Source: CAYTID01 sp964437735 (lineage in GTDB: Bacteria > Bacteroidota > Ignavibacteria > UBA10030 > BY39). From it: a DNA stretch of 22,279 nucleotides. The DNA lies in contig CAYTID010000031.1 of the NCBI GenBank assembly GCA_964437735.1, positions 1 through 22,279 on the forward strand, read 5' to 3'. The number at the start of each line of letters is the position of its first letter. The stretch's first letter is position 1. The notes below the pieces were generated by a model. It was given only the letters and a program-made list of their open reading frames with translations. It did not search any database and was not told the origin of the DNA. The translations under genes and the position numbers were made by a program. Shown here piece after piece: positions 13,789 through 22,168 of the stretch.

Positions 13789-16700
13789 TCACTTGATGAT
13801 TGCAAATTTGCCGTATTGTACACCAACCTCCGGCGCGTCAATGACGAAGAAATATATTCCGTATGCTATGTCGAGATTTTCTTTGTTTCGCAGGTTCCAA
13901 TTGACATTACCTTCGTACATGCTGCCGTTCTGGTACAAGGTAATTACATGTTCGCCCCTGACGGTGTATATCTCAATCTTTGATCCCATCGGTACATTTG
14001 TGAATGTAATTTTACGTTCGCCCCTTCCTGTAATTCCTGTGGGAAGCGGCAATTCCTGTGTTGACGCCCCGACATAAGGATTCGGTACGACCTTTACTTT
14101 TTGAATTTCGGATTTTGCTTTTTGAGGATTTATTTTCGGACCGACCACCGTGAATTCAAATTCATCATTCCTGTTAAACGGTTTACTTATGAAGATGTTT
14201 ATCTTATCGCCGCTGCGTGGCCTGCGTGATGTGGCATCGTTACCGGAAAATGTAATCAACCAAGAGATTGTATTTCGTGAGAGTGAATCAATTAAAATTA
14301 TTGCGTCCTGGTCCGATAAACTATCCGGGACCGGATTACCGGCTTTTCTTTCAAGGAATCCATACTTGATTTCTATCCTATTGTTTGGATCGGTTGTGTT
14401 GAATATTTTGAAATTTGTCCGTTTTGCCGGGACAGTATTTCCCAGGTAAGACGTTAATGGGACAGACCACTGATCATAAGTATCGAAAAACACAATCTCA
14501 TAATTAAATGGAGTAGCGGCTCCTTTGACTCGATTGATATTATTAAGATCGAATGTTCTGATAGATATTTTTAATAAATTTGATCTTGTCGGATCAGACC
14601 ATTGGGTTTTTAAAGTATCAATTTTTATATCCCACTGGTTTTCGAACGAAAGTGTTATGCCGTCAAATATATCTGAATCTTTTGATTCTGTTAAATAAGG
14701 GGTCCCCTGAATGTATGGACTTTTATCAATAACAATAGTGGGTGATTGGGGATCGGTTACGTTTGTGATCCGATAGTAAGAAGTAACAGGGATCATTTCC
14801 AGATTATCCTTATGGTCAAGGCTTGGTTCTCCGACGTCCGGTTTACCGTTTCCCTGACTTCCGTCGCGATCAATGGTTATCGAATCCCCGTCGGCGCCAA
14901 CGTCATCGCCCCAGGAAATAATTTGTCCCATTGTGTTTTTTATGTGATTTCTCCAGTTATTATTGTTATCGACACCATCGTTGGTTGTGTCGAAAATTTT
15001 CAGAACGTATTTGTTACCGTCTTTCAATAACGTCTGATCTACTACATTATAAAATATTTTTCCTTCAGCCGATCCTTTGTTTTTTGTTAACTGAATTCCG
15101 GTTGGCGGATACTCGTAACCAATGGGGGGCTTTTGCGGAATAACCGAGGCAGTATTAATGTCTGTTGTAATTTTTCCGGCAACGTCTCTTGCGATAAATT
15201 TGTTGTTTTCCGAAGGCGGGAGGTTCTTCTCGATATCGCCCCTGTCGTACGCAACAACAGCATAATAATAGAGCTTTCCGTTCTGGACTGTGCTATCGAC
15301 AAACGAATGCTGAACACCGACGTCATCGCCAAGATAATATTTTACCCCCTTACCAAAATCATTTGTGAAATAACCCCGGATATTATTTTTAAGATCGAAT
15401 TGCGCCAAAGATCTGTCGAAGAGAGGAATTCCTTTCCCGTCAGTAATTACGCGGATATCATTAAAGTTAGGTTCCGTTGAACGGTAAATTTTATAACCTT
15501 CGAAATCGTTAATTTTCAAATCGGTATCGAAAGTTTTTTCCATCGCTTTTCTGTCCCAATATAGCGTGACTCTTCCGTCGCCAGGAACAGCATTCAGCTT
15601 CGGTTTTTCAGGCGGACGCGCGAACCGGTAGTTGCTGTTGTAGATCTGTTTCATCGTCTTCAGGTTTTCATACAGAGAGGTTGTATCGATGACCTGAGGT
15701 GCGCTGTTGCCTCGTTCGCCGTAAAATAAAGCGAGTGAGAATCTCTCGGTTTTACCGGCGGGAAGTGGAAAATATCCCGAACCATAAATAAAATCACCAT
15801 CTTCTCCGCGCGTAGCTACATTATTTACAAAGTTTGTTGGCACCTTAAAAAATCCGGGGATCATTCTTTGCCAGAGGCCTTCGTCGTTTGCCATGGAAAT
15901 GTTACCTGCAGGGACGAAATACTCGAAACTTGTCAGACCAATCATGTCTGATTCGTGTATATCAAGAGCATCGAAATTGGGTTCGCCCGGATCGGGAACG
16001 CCATTTCCTTCACCAAAATCACCGGTTCCGGCTACACCGTCAGCTCCGACGTCATCTGTCAAAGGATCCCAGTCGCCATCGTTATCGATACCGTCATCTC
16101 TCGCTTCGTCGATCATGAGATTGTTTAATCCGGAACCTATAAAATAATTTTTGTACTTGACCGGACTGAGTTTCTCGAATAATATAAGTCCCTGCGGGGT
16201 TCTTCTGATCTGTTTGTAATGAACCTCAAGATTTTCGTCGATCAGTCCGTCCAGGTCGTCATCAAGCCCGTTATTGATTTTCTCCACAAGCGTATCGCCG
16301 AGAGCGACAGAAAATGTTTTTCCCATTGATGTGAAATTTGTCCTTGCTGCCGGAACATTAACTACCGTTCTCTGATAAGTTTTTCTGTCGATCAGAACTA
16401 TCTTATTGTTCGGAAAATTCGGATTTGATCCGGGATTCGATGAAAGAATTCTCTGACCGAAATCGAATTCTGTAAACAGATCACCGGGGCCATCGTCTCC
16501 GTCATTATCTATTCCATCATAAGAATTACTCGGGCTTTCCAGAAAAGCATATCCGATAAAGCCAACGCTGCCCGGGTTTGGCTGCCATTTGGGATTTGCC
16601 TGCGGGCTGATATTCCAGTCGTAATCCCAGCTATAAGTCAGGTCTTCCCGCACATCGAAAAAACTTACGTCATCGTTCCATTCGTTTCCGCTGATCCCTA

Positions 16701-17511
16701 AGTATGTTCCGACTATCATGCCGAAGGCAACCTTCGGGTAGTCAATCTTACTCTTGTTTGTAATTTCATAAAGCCAGAAGATGCCATCCTGCGCGAGGAA
16801 GTTGTTCCACTGGAGAGCGCGAACTTTTACTTCCAATCCCAGACCCTTTCTGCTTAAGTCCGTAGAGTCAGGAATGAACATAAAAGCGGATGAGTCAGCG
16901 CTAAATACTTTCCATGTCGGAGAGAAAAATTCCTCATCAGCGTTATCGTCCATTTTGAAATAGGTTTCCTGATCAGCGTTTGTTATTCCTCTTCCGAAAT
17001 AACCATTCCAGTCAGGATTTCCCTGATTGTTGATCCATGTCGGACGGTCGGGCCAGAAGTGGGGCCAGGTATCCCTGATGTTACTTATTGCTACGCTGGA
17101 TCCCGGAATATTTCGGATTGGATTTGCGTATCCAGGAATTGGCTCGAATCCCCAAAACGCACCGCCCCCCGGAGGTCCGTCTCCTCCACCCGGACGATCG
17201 ACGGGGCAGATGACAACTGAATTGAATGTGGTATCGACAATTGTTCTGTCAGGTCTTCTCTTTTTTACCGGAATTTCAACAGCGACCAGAGGAGAAACGT
17301 CTCCGACATAACCGTTGTCGTCATATTTCCATGCGCCGCGCGGTCCGATTCCGTCCGGTTGTGCGATTACACCCCAGTTCCCAAAAACAGTTTTAACGCG
17401 GTTGCCATTCAATGTTCCGGATTTTCTTGCTGTCCTATCTCCCTTTAAGTCCTGAGCGGTCAGCGAAAATGTTGCAAACAAAATTGAAATCAAGAAAATG
17501 AAATTTTTCAT
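13789..17511 (-). CDS. Large secreted surface protein with fibronectin III domain, calcium-loop repeats and T9SS/FlgD-like tail
   Basis: This 1240-residue protein has a signal peptide (1-20, ending SLTAQ). The N-terminal half (40-620) is not assigned to a known family. A fibronectin type III domain spans about 632-757 (PEKPKLNAVPGDGRVTLYW...YYYAVVAYDRG). Acidic D/N/G-rich loops, probably calcium-binding, lie at 331-344 (YDGIDNDGDD), 414-427, 471-517 and 844-903. The last two share a longer pattern (DDVGADG...GNGxPDxGEP), suggesting duplication. The final 95 residues (VKVVPNPYVG...YGIYFFVID...FAIIK) form a FlgD-like/T9SS sorting domain without the NYPNPFNP form. The gene follows the TonB receptor by 11 bases with no clear Shine-Dalgarno site. 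Its position between a TonB receptor and a PorV-like protein suggests a cell-surface role in glycan capture, in a position comparable to SusD/E/F, but it has no SusD similarity that I can see. Confidence 0.8.
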   Translation of the reverse strand: MKNFIFLISILFATFSLTAQDLKGDRTARKSGTLNGNRVKTVFGNWGVIAQPDGIGPRGAWKYDDNGYVGDVSPLVAVEIPVKKRRPDRTIVDTTFNSVVICPVDRPGGGDGPPGGGAFWGFEPIPGYANPIRNIPGSSVAISNIRDTWPHFWPDRPTWINNQGNPDWNGYFGRGITNADQETYFKMDDNADEEFFSPTWKVFSADSSAFMFIPDSTDLSRKGLGLEVKVRALQWNNFLAQDGIFWLYEITNKSKIDYPKVAFGMIVGTYLGISGNEWNDDVSFFDVREDLTYSWDYDWNISPQANPKWQPNPGSVGFIGYAFLESPSNSYDGIDNDGDDGPGDLFTEFDFGQRILSSNPGSNPNFPNNKIVLIDRKTYQRTVVNVPAARTNFTSMGKTFSVALGDTLVEKINNGLDDDLDGLIDENLEVHYKQIRRTPQGLILFEKLSPVKYKNYFIGSGLNNLMIDEARDDGIDNDGDWDPLTDDVGADGVAGTGDFGEGNGVPDPGEPNFDALDIHESDMIGLTSFEYFVPAGNISMANDEGLWQRMIPGFFKVPTNFVNNVATRGEDGDFIYGSGYFPLPAGKTERFSLALFYGERGNSAPQVIDTTSLYENLKTMKQIYNSNYRFARPPEKPKLNAVPGDGRVTLYWDRKAMEKTFDTDLKINDFEGYKIYRSTEPNFNDIRVITDGKGIPLFDRSLAQFDLKNNIRGYFTNDFGKGVKYYLGDDVGVQHSFVDSTVQNGKLYYYAVVAYDRGDIEKNLPPSENNKFIARDVAGKITTDINTASVIPQKPPIGYEYPPTGIQLTKNKGSAEGKIFYNVVDQTLLKDGNKYVLKIFDTTNDGVDNNNNWRNHIKNTMGQIISWGDDVGADGDSITIDRDGSQGNGKPDVGEPSLDHKDNLEMIPVTSYYRITNVTDPQSPTIVIDKSPYIQGTPYLTESKDSDIFDGITLSFENQWDIKIDTLKTQWSDPTRSNLLKISIRTFDLNNINRVKGAATPFNYEIVFFDTYDQWSVPLTSYLGNTVPAKRTNFKIFNTTDPNNRIEIKYGFLERKAGNPVPDSLSDQDAIILIDSLSRNTISWLITFSGNDATSRRPRSGDKINIFISKPFNRNDEFEFTVVGPKINPQKAKSEIQKVKVVPNPYVGASTQELPLPTGITGRGERKITFTNVPMGSKIEIYTVRGEHVITLYQNGSMYEGNVNWNLRNKENLDIAYGIYFFVIDAPEVGVQYGKFAIIK

Positions 17512-17522
17512 ATTAGTCTTAT

Positions 17523-20312
17523 TTAGAAATAAATAGTTGCCCCAAGTTCAATCGTTCTGGGTTGTGAGTAAAATGTCGGATTCGTATAAAATTCTCCTAA
17601 AGTATTTACAAGCTCGGGCTGCTGATTACGACGCGCGAGCAATTCATCGATAGTGAAATCGGCTCTTCCGGAATCTCTGTAAATGTTTACCTGATTTTTT
17701 ATGTCAAATAAATTGATAATTCTTGTGAATATGTTCGTTCTCAAACCGAATAAATTAATATCTTTATAGCCTCTGAAATCAACGTTAAAGAAAAAAGGTT
17801 TTGTCTCACTGTTTGTGAGCAGAATTCCGATATCGCTGGATTGCGTCGGAGTATAGGGAGTGCCGCTTCCGAGCTGGACAAGGAAACTTATACCCCAGTT
17901 ATCAGGCTTGAAGTAATTGATCGTTGAATTCAATGAATGCCTTTGGTCCCAGTCGAGAAGTATCAGCTGAGTTTCTGGCAGTCTTCCGCCGGCGATCGCG
18001 TTTCGAGTTGAAGCAGGATCGCTTGAGTTCCCCTTGGCGATCTGGAAAGTATAATCAAGCGTCGCGTTAAAGCCGGTCGTGAACCTTTGATTAAGCGAAA
18101 TTATTATTCCTCTGACAAATCCGAAATCGCTATTCACATATTTACTGTATTTTGCCGATCCACCGAATATAAAAATTTCCTCTGCTCTTGTTCCGGCCAG
18201 GTTCCGTATATCTCTCACATATCCTGTAAGAAATAAACTCAGATAATCCGTGAGCTGTTGCTGAAGACCGATCTCGTAACTTATGGTTTGCTGTGGTTCC
18301 AGATCGGAATTGCCTACTACGCCGATGTTTCCTGTTCCCGTACCGAGCTTGAAATAGAGGTTCTGATACAACAGGTCAAATGCCGGCAGCTGAAAAAAAT
18401 GTCCGTAGGAGAAATGTAGTATGCCCCGATCAGTTATCGGGAACGCTATGCCTACGCGTGGACTTACCTGAAACTTATCGCTTGGCTTGTCATACCAATA
18501 AATCATCCTCTCTTCGAACGTCTTATTTACCTCGCCCGGCTGTTGCACACCATCACCGTTTGCATCATGAAATCTATTTGATGGTTTTAGAGGATCGAAA
18601 ATGTTTGGGTCAGAAGGGTCTGACAATATCCATCCGTCTGACCTGAAAAAATCGGCACGGACGCCAACATTTACAATCATGTCCGAAAATTCCATCTTAT
18701 CCTGAATATATGCCGATATTTCAAATGGTTTTCTATTATAATAGTTATAAGATCTGCTAGAAATATCCGGGATAGTAGTCGAGATGAAAGGATTATTGTC
18801 ATCCTTGTCGGTATTCGGATTTCTGCTCAGGTCATCTACGGAAGGGATCAGGAAAATATCCTCAAAAACAAGGTTATGCTGTCTGAATTCAAAGCCGAAT
18901 TTTATTAATTGAGTTTGTACAATTTGCGATGTAAGGTCGAATTTGCCAGTCCAGGTTTCTGTGAGTCTTCTGAAGTGCTGAAGATTTCCGCCGCCGGTTT
19001 TAAAGCTGAATGCCGGTTGTTGATTGATCAAAGACGGATGAGTGTAACGAGGATCGTGTTTGTCCTTGTAATGATAATGCCAGTATGTTTTCAGGAAATT
19101 TGATATCCCGGCAGTATAAAAAGTACTATTGGTTAAACTATGGGTCGCCATAAGAATGTGGGAAAATCCATTGCGGAACCGACTCAGATTACCGTCAGGA
19201 TTATACTTCAGGCTGAAATCAAAATCCTGATAATTTACTTTATCTATAAAGTAGTTATGAGAAAGCCTAAAATTTTTAAATAAATTTAAAGACGTCTTCA
19301 ACTGAAAATAATATTTTTGATTCCAGTTCATCGGAACCAGCTCATCATCTCCTGATCTGTTTATATTCCATTTGGTAACATCCGGATCGGCGTTTTTTGT
19401 GATATCCCATGGATTATATTTTCTTATTCCCCAGAGCCATCCGTCGCTGAAATAGTATCGTCCGTTGGTATAAAAAAACAATCTGTCGCTGATTATCGGT
19501 CCGCTTAAATTTATCTCGTAGTTTTGTACTGATACGGGATTGATCTTATCAATAGCCAGAAAAATATCATCGTGTGTGCTGAGGTTGTCGCCAATATATG
19601 CCGTGACGGATCCTTTATATGTATCGGAACCGTCTTTTGTTGATATGTTGACGATCCCCGACATTGCTTGTCCGTATTCCGCATTAAAAGCGCCGCTTAC
19701 AAGCTGGAGCTCCTGAATTGCGTCCTTGCCAACCTCAATTACAATTCCTCCGTCGTAAACGTCGGTTACAGGAATTCCGTCTACCCAGTAAGCGATTTCT
19801 CCTTTACGTCCGCCGCGAACATGTCCGTCCATAACTCCTGCCTGTAAATTCACAATATCATTAAACTCGCGTATGGGAAGTGTCTCAATTTGTTCGGAAC
19901 TGATGATCGATGTTGATGCTGTCAGATCTTTCTGTACCAATGGTCTCTCTGCGGTAATAACAACTTCGGTAACCTCCAATACTGTTTCGTTGAGTTCAAA
20001 ATTTTGAGTAGTAGTAAGATCAATTTGCACTTTTATATTTTTAACACTAACAGGATTATATCCCAGAATGGAAGCCTTCAGGACGTAAGTGCCGGGAGGG
20101 ATGTTTAGTATTGTATAATTCCCGTTTATATCGCTGGCGGCTCCAAGATTTGTTCCCTCAATCACAACGATCGCATTTATCAGTGGTTCTTTTAATTTAG
20201 CATCGGTAATTTTTCCGGTAATTTTTCCGGTATTACCGGCATATAAACTGATTGAGCAAAAAGAAATAAAAAATAAGCAAATTGAGATAATTGATAATAT
20301 TTTATGTCGCAC
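17523..20312 (-). CDS. TonB-dependent outer-membrane receptor with carboxypeptidase-regulatory-like domain
   Basis: This 929-residue protein has a signal peptide (about 1-25). A carboxypeptidase D regulatory-like beta domain follows (28-112, GKITGKITDAKLKEPLINA...GNYTILNIPPGTYVL). The plug domain (about 120-235) includes LPIREFNDIVNLQAGV and the conserved GAFNAEYGQAMSGIVNI. A long beta-barrel ends in IELGATIYF, with a terminal aromatic residue. Such receptors import large ligands through the outer membrane using TonB energy. There is no STN domain and no SusD partner, so it is not a standard SusC. Maltodextrin import is inferred from the divergent malK and the amylase genes. The start is GTG at 20310-20312, with a strong GAGGAG site (20321-20326) eight bases upstream. 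It is the first gene of the operon ending at the 10238-10269 terminator. Confidence 0.9.
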   Translation of the reverse strand: MRHKILSIISICLFFISFCSISLYAGNTGKITGKITDAKLKEPLINAIVVIEGTNLGAASDINGNYTILNIPPGTYVLKASILGYNPVSVKNIKVQIDLTTTQNFELNETVLEVTEVVITAERPLVQKDLTASTSIISSEQIETLPIREFNDIVNLQAGVMDGHVRGGRKGEIAYWVDGIPVTDVYDGGIVIEVGKDAIQELQLVSGAFNAEYGQAMSGIVNISTKDGSDTYKGSVTAYIGDNLSTHDDIFLAIDKINPVSVQNYEINLSGPIISDRLFFYTNGRYYFSDGWLWGIRKYNPWDITKNADPDVTKWNINRSGDDELVPMNWNQKYYFQLKTSLNLFKNFRLSHNYFIDKVNYQDFDFSLKYNPDGNLSRFRNGFSHILMATHSLTNSTFYTAGISNFLKTYWHYHYKDKHDPRYTHPSLINQQPAFSFKTGGGNLQHFRRLTETWTGKFDLTSQIVQTQLIKFGFEFRQHNLVFEDIFLIPSVDDLSRNPNTDKDDNNPFISTTIPDISSRSYNYYNRKPFEISAYIQDKMEFSDMIVNVGVRADFFRSDGWILSDPSDPNIFDPLKPSNRFHDANGDGVQQPGEVNKTFEERMIYWYDKPSDKFQVSPRVGIAFPITDRGILHFSYGHFFQLPAFDLLYQNLYFKLGTGTGNIGVVGNSDLEPQQTISYEIGLQQQLTDYLSLFLTGYVRDIRNLAGTRAEEIFIFGGSAKYSKYVNSDFGFVRGIIISLNQRFTTGFNATLDYTFQIAKGNSSDPASTRNAIAGGRLPETQLILLDWDQRHSLNSTINYFKPDNWGISFLVQLGSGTPYTPTQSSDIGILLTNSETKPFFFNVDFRGYKDINLFGLRTNIFTRIINLFDIKNQVNIYRDSGRADFTIDELLARRNQQPELVNTLGEFYTNPTFYSQPRTIELGATIYF

Positions 20313-20320
20313 AGGGGATG

Positions 20321-20326
20321 CTCCTC
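20321..20326 (-). promoter_or_regulatory. Ribosome binding site that fixes the GTG start of the TonB receptor
   Basis: GAGGAG on the minus strand lies eight bases before the GTG codon. No in-frame ATG at a suitable place competes with it, so GTG is probably the true start. Confidence 0.7.
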
Positions 20327-20349
20327 AAGATAATTAATCCTATTGACAA

Positions 20350-20378
20350 AAAATAAATTAAATTGCCTTAAAAAACAA
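20350..20378 (-). promoter_or_regulatory. Possible promoter of the TonB receptor operon
   Basis: Minus-strand TTGTTT (20373-20378) and TATTTT (20350-20355) are 17 bases apart, giving a leader of about 30 bases. The region is very AT-rich, so chance matches are likely. A second candidate (TTGTTA-16-TGTAAT) lies about 25 bases further upstream. Confidence 0.3.
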
Positions 20379-20411
20379 ATTACAGTTTCTTCTATAAAAA
20401 TAACAAATTTC

Positions 20412-20440
20412 TTGAATTTTCAAAATAGTGTGATTATATT
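20412..20440 (+). promoter_or_regulatory. Predicted sigma-70-like promoter of malK
   Basis: TTGAAT (20412-20417) and TATATT (20435-20440) are separated by 17 bases. Transcription would begin near 20447, about 40 bases before the TTG start codon. The 174-bp region 20313-20486 is the divergent control region between malK and the TonB receptor unit. I see no clear operator palindrome in it. Confidence 0.55.
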
Positions 20441-20486
20441 CATTACGCCGCTATTCTATAGTATTAGAAACGAAAGGAAATGAAAT

Positions 20487-21587
20487 TTGGGTTCCGTTAG
20501 ACTCAATAAGATATCAAAAATATTCGAGCCCGATGTAAAGGTTGTCCATAATATTGATTTAGAAGTTAGGGACAAGGAATTTATCGTGCTCGTAGGCCCG
20601 TCGGGATGCGGAAAATCGACGATTTTGAGGATGATCGCGGGACTGGAAGACATTTCCGAAGGCACTATACTAATAGACGATGTTATTGTTAATGATACAC
20701 CGGCTAAGGACAGGGATATTGCGATGGTTTTTCAAAACTATGCTTTATACCCGCATATGGATGTTTATGGAAACATGGCTTTTGGTTTAAAATTAAGAAA
20801 TTTTCCGAAGGAGGAAATCAAGCAACGCGTTAAACAAGCGGCTGATATTTTAGGGATAGGAAAACTTCTTGCCCGTAAGCCGAAAGCATTATCAGGCGGG
20901 CAACGACAGCGCGTCGCTCTCGGAAGAGCGATTGTTAGGAAACCGAAAGTTTTTCTCTTTGATGAACCCCTGAGCAATCTGGATGCCAATCTCAGAGTGC
21001 AAATGAGAACTGAAATTTCAAAACTACATAATCAGATCGAAACCACAATGATCTATGTAACTCATGATCAGGTTGAGGCAATGTCGATGGGGGATAGGAT
21101 TGTTGTGTTGAAAGACGGGCGCATTCATCAGGTTGATACACCGTTGAATATATATAACGCCCCGGCGGATAAGTTTGTTGCTTCATTTATTGGGAGTCCC
21201 ACAATGAATTTTGTTAAGGGTGTTCTTGAAAGTACACAATATTTAAAGTTCACTTCCGCTGAAGCAAGTATAGATATTAAAATTATCGACCAACACCGGA
21301 ACAAACTTGAATCCTTTATTAATGAAAATGTAATCGTCGGTATACGTCCGGAAATAATTTCCTTGAGGAATTCCGGAGGATCGGATGCCCGAATTATCGG
21401 CAATATCGATGTGATTGAAACTGTAGGAAACGAGATGTTTGTATATTTTCATTCAGGCGAGAGCGATGAGATTGTCGCAAGAATACCCCCGGATCATAAT
21501 CTTACAGTAAATTCGCAGGAGAGTTTTTATATCGACACCGAGAAGCTTCACTTCTTTAACGCTGAAACAGAAACAAGAATAAAATAA
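20487..21587 (+). CDS. malK: ABC transporter ATPase, MalK/UgpC/MsmX-like
   Basis: This 366-residue ATPase powers CUT1 sugar importers at the inner membrane. It shows Walker A GPSGCGKST (37-45), Q-loop Gln83, signature LSGGQRQR (135-142), Walker B VFLFDE (155-160) and H-loop His193. A C-terminal OB/TOBE regulatory domain runs from about 240 to 366, as in MalK. The start is TTG at 20487, with AAAGGA (20473-20478) eight bases before it. The resulting MGSVRLNKISKIF matches the usual MalK N-terminus. The nearby ATG at 20480 is in another frame and stops after six codons. The gene stands apart from malEFG, on the other strand about 10 kb from the operon promoter. It may serve this importer and perhaps others, as MsmX-type ATPases do. 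Confidence 0.92.
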   Translation: MGSVRLNKISKIFEPDVKVVHNIDLEVRDKEFIVLVGPSGCGKSTILRMIAGLEDISEGTILIDDVIVNDTPAKDRDIAMVFQNYALYPHMDVYGNMAFGLKLRNFPKEEIKQRVKQAADILGIGKLLARKPKALSGGQRQRVALGRAIVRKPKVFLFDEPLSNLDANLRVQMRTEISKLHNQIETTMIYVTHDQVEAMSMGDRIVVLKDGRIHQVDTPLNIYNAPADKFVASFIGSPTMNFVKGVLESTQYLKFTSAEASIDIKIIDQHRNKLESFINENVIVGIRPEIISLRNSGGSDARIIGNIDVIETVGNEMFVYFHSGESDEIVARIPPDHNLTVNSQESFYIDTEKLHFFNAETETRIK

Positions 21588-21610
21588 TCCAACAGATATG
21601 AAGAAACTAA

Positions 21611-21724
21611 TGGGAATTAATAAACGAATCGGGAAAACCAGGAGGAGTGTTTACGCTTGTATTACGAAAACATCCGGAAGGGTGGAAAATTGTAAATGAC
21701 CATACATCGCTGCTTAGAGAATAG
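21611..21724 (+). pseudogene. C-terminal fragment of a SnoaL/DUF4440 (NTF2-like) protein
   Basis: This open stretch of 37 codons has no start codon and a stop just before it (21608-21610). It reads WELINESGKPGGVFTLVLRK and then a segment ending KIVNDHTSLLRE. The run VFTLVLRK followed by HPEGWKIVNDHTS strongly resembles the C-terminal strands of DUF4440/SnoaL-like proteins of the NTF2 fold. The first two-thirds of such a protein is missing, so it is a decayed remnant. Its stop lies almost on the -35 box of the tRNA promoter. Confidence 0.6.
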
Positions 21725-21726
21725 AT

Positions 21727-21755
21727 TTGTTTTTTTTTAAGTTTTTTTCTATATT
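21727..21755 (+). promoter_or_regulatory. Predicted promoter of tRNA-Asn
   Basis: TTGTTT (21727-21732), a 17-base spacer and TATATT (21750-21755) precede the tRNA by 13 bases. This matches the form proposed for malK and the GH13 operon. Confidence 0.5.
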
Positions 21756-21768
21756 TGAGCGTTAAAAT

Positions 21769-21843
21769 TCCGCGATAGCTCAATGGTAGAGCATGCGGCT
21801 GTTAACCGCAGGGTTGTAGGTTCGAGCCCTACTCGCGGAGCCA
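21769..21843 (+). tRNA. tRNA-Asn (anticodon GTT)
   Basis: A complete cloverleaf is present. The acceptor stem pairs TCCGCGA (21769-21775) with TCGCGGA (21833-21839). The D arm contains AGCTCAATGGTAGAGC. The anticodon stem TGCGG/CCGCA encloses loop CTGTTAA, giving anticodon GTT for asparagine. The T arm is GTAGG-TTCGAGC-CCTAC. Discriminator G (21840) and an encoded CCA (21841-21843) complete it. Confidence 0.97.
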
Positions 21844-21851
21844 AAAAGAAA

Positions 21852-21881
21852 GAAACCTCAAGCAAACTAACTTGAGGTTTC
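21852..21881. terminator. Hairpin terminator after tRNA-Asn
   Basis: A perfect 11-bp stem joins GAAACCTCAAG (21852-21862) and CTTGAGGTTTC (21871-21881), with an 8-base loop. The plus-strand U-run is weak (CTATTTTA), while the minus strand has a T-rich run after it, so it may act in both directions. It ends only seven bases before the GIY-YIG start codon. Confidence 0.7.
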
Positions 21882-21888
21882 CTATTTT

Positions 21889-22155
21889 ATGGATGAGATT
21901 ATTTCTTACATAGTTTATGCTTTGTATTCAAAAGCTCACAACAAAATTTATATAGGTCAAACAAGTGACCTTGAAAGGAGACTTTTAGAACACAATGATG
22001 GGCTATCGGATTACACATCCAGATTTATTCCGTGGGAAGTTGTTTATAAAGAAAATTACAATACTAGATCAGAAGCATTAAAACGAGAAAAACAGTTAAA
22101 GTCGCAAAAAGGGAGGGAATTCATCTGGAATATAATTAAAACTAGAAATTTGTAA
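21889..22155 (+). CDS. Small GIY-YIG endonuclease-domain protein
   Basis: This 88-residue protein is a single GIY-YIG nuclease domain (UvrC N-terminal/UPF0213 type). The first motif is YIVY (7-10) and the second is YIG (21-23). The conserved arginine is probably R31 in ERRLLEHN, and the likely catalytic glutamate is E67 in SEALKREKQLK. Small proteins of this kind occur as stand-alone nucleases, as repair-related proteins and as homing-type enzymes. It lies between a complete tRNA-Asn and a damaged copy of that tRNA's 3' end, a layout that hints at a mobile, tRNA-associated element. There is no room for its own promoter after the terminator hairpin, and no Shine-Dalgarno site is clear, so expression may depend on readthrough from the tRNA transcript. 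Confidence 0.85.
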   Translation: MDEIISYIVYALYSKAHNKIYIGQTSDLERRLLEHNDGLSDYTSRFIPWEVVYKENYNTRSEALKREKQLKSQKGREFIWNIIKTRNL

Positions 22156-22168
22156 TCATATTTTTTAA

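Noticed and set aside
13789..17511. SusD-like protein partner of the TonB receptor
   Set aside because: No TPR/SusD motifs or lipobox are visible. It has a plain signal peptide, a fibronectin III domain and a T9SS-type tail.
20313..20486. Riboswitch or operator in the divergent control region
   Set aside because: I see only AT-rich DNA, promoter-like boxes and ribosome sites. No conserved fold or convincing palindrome was found.
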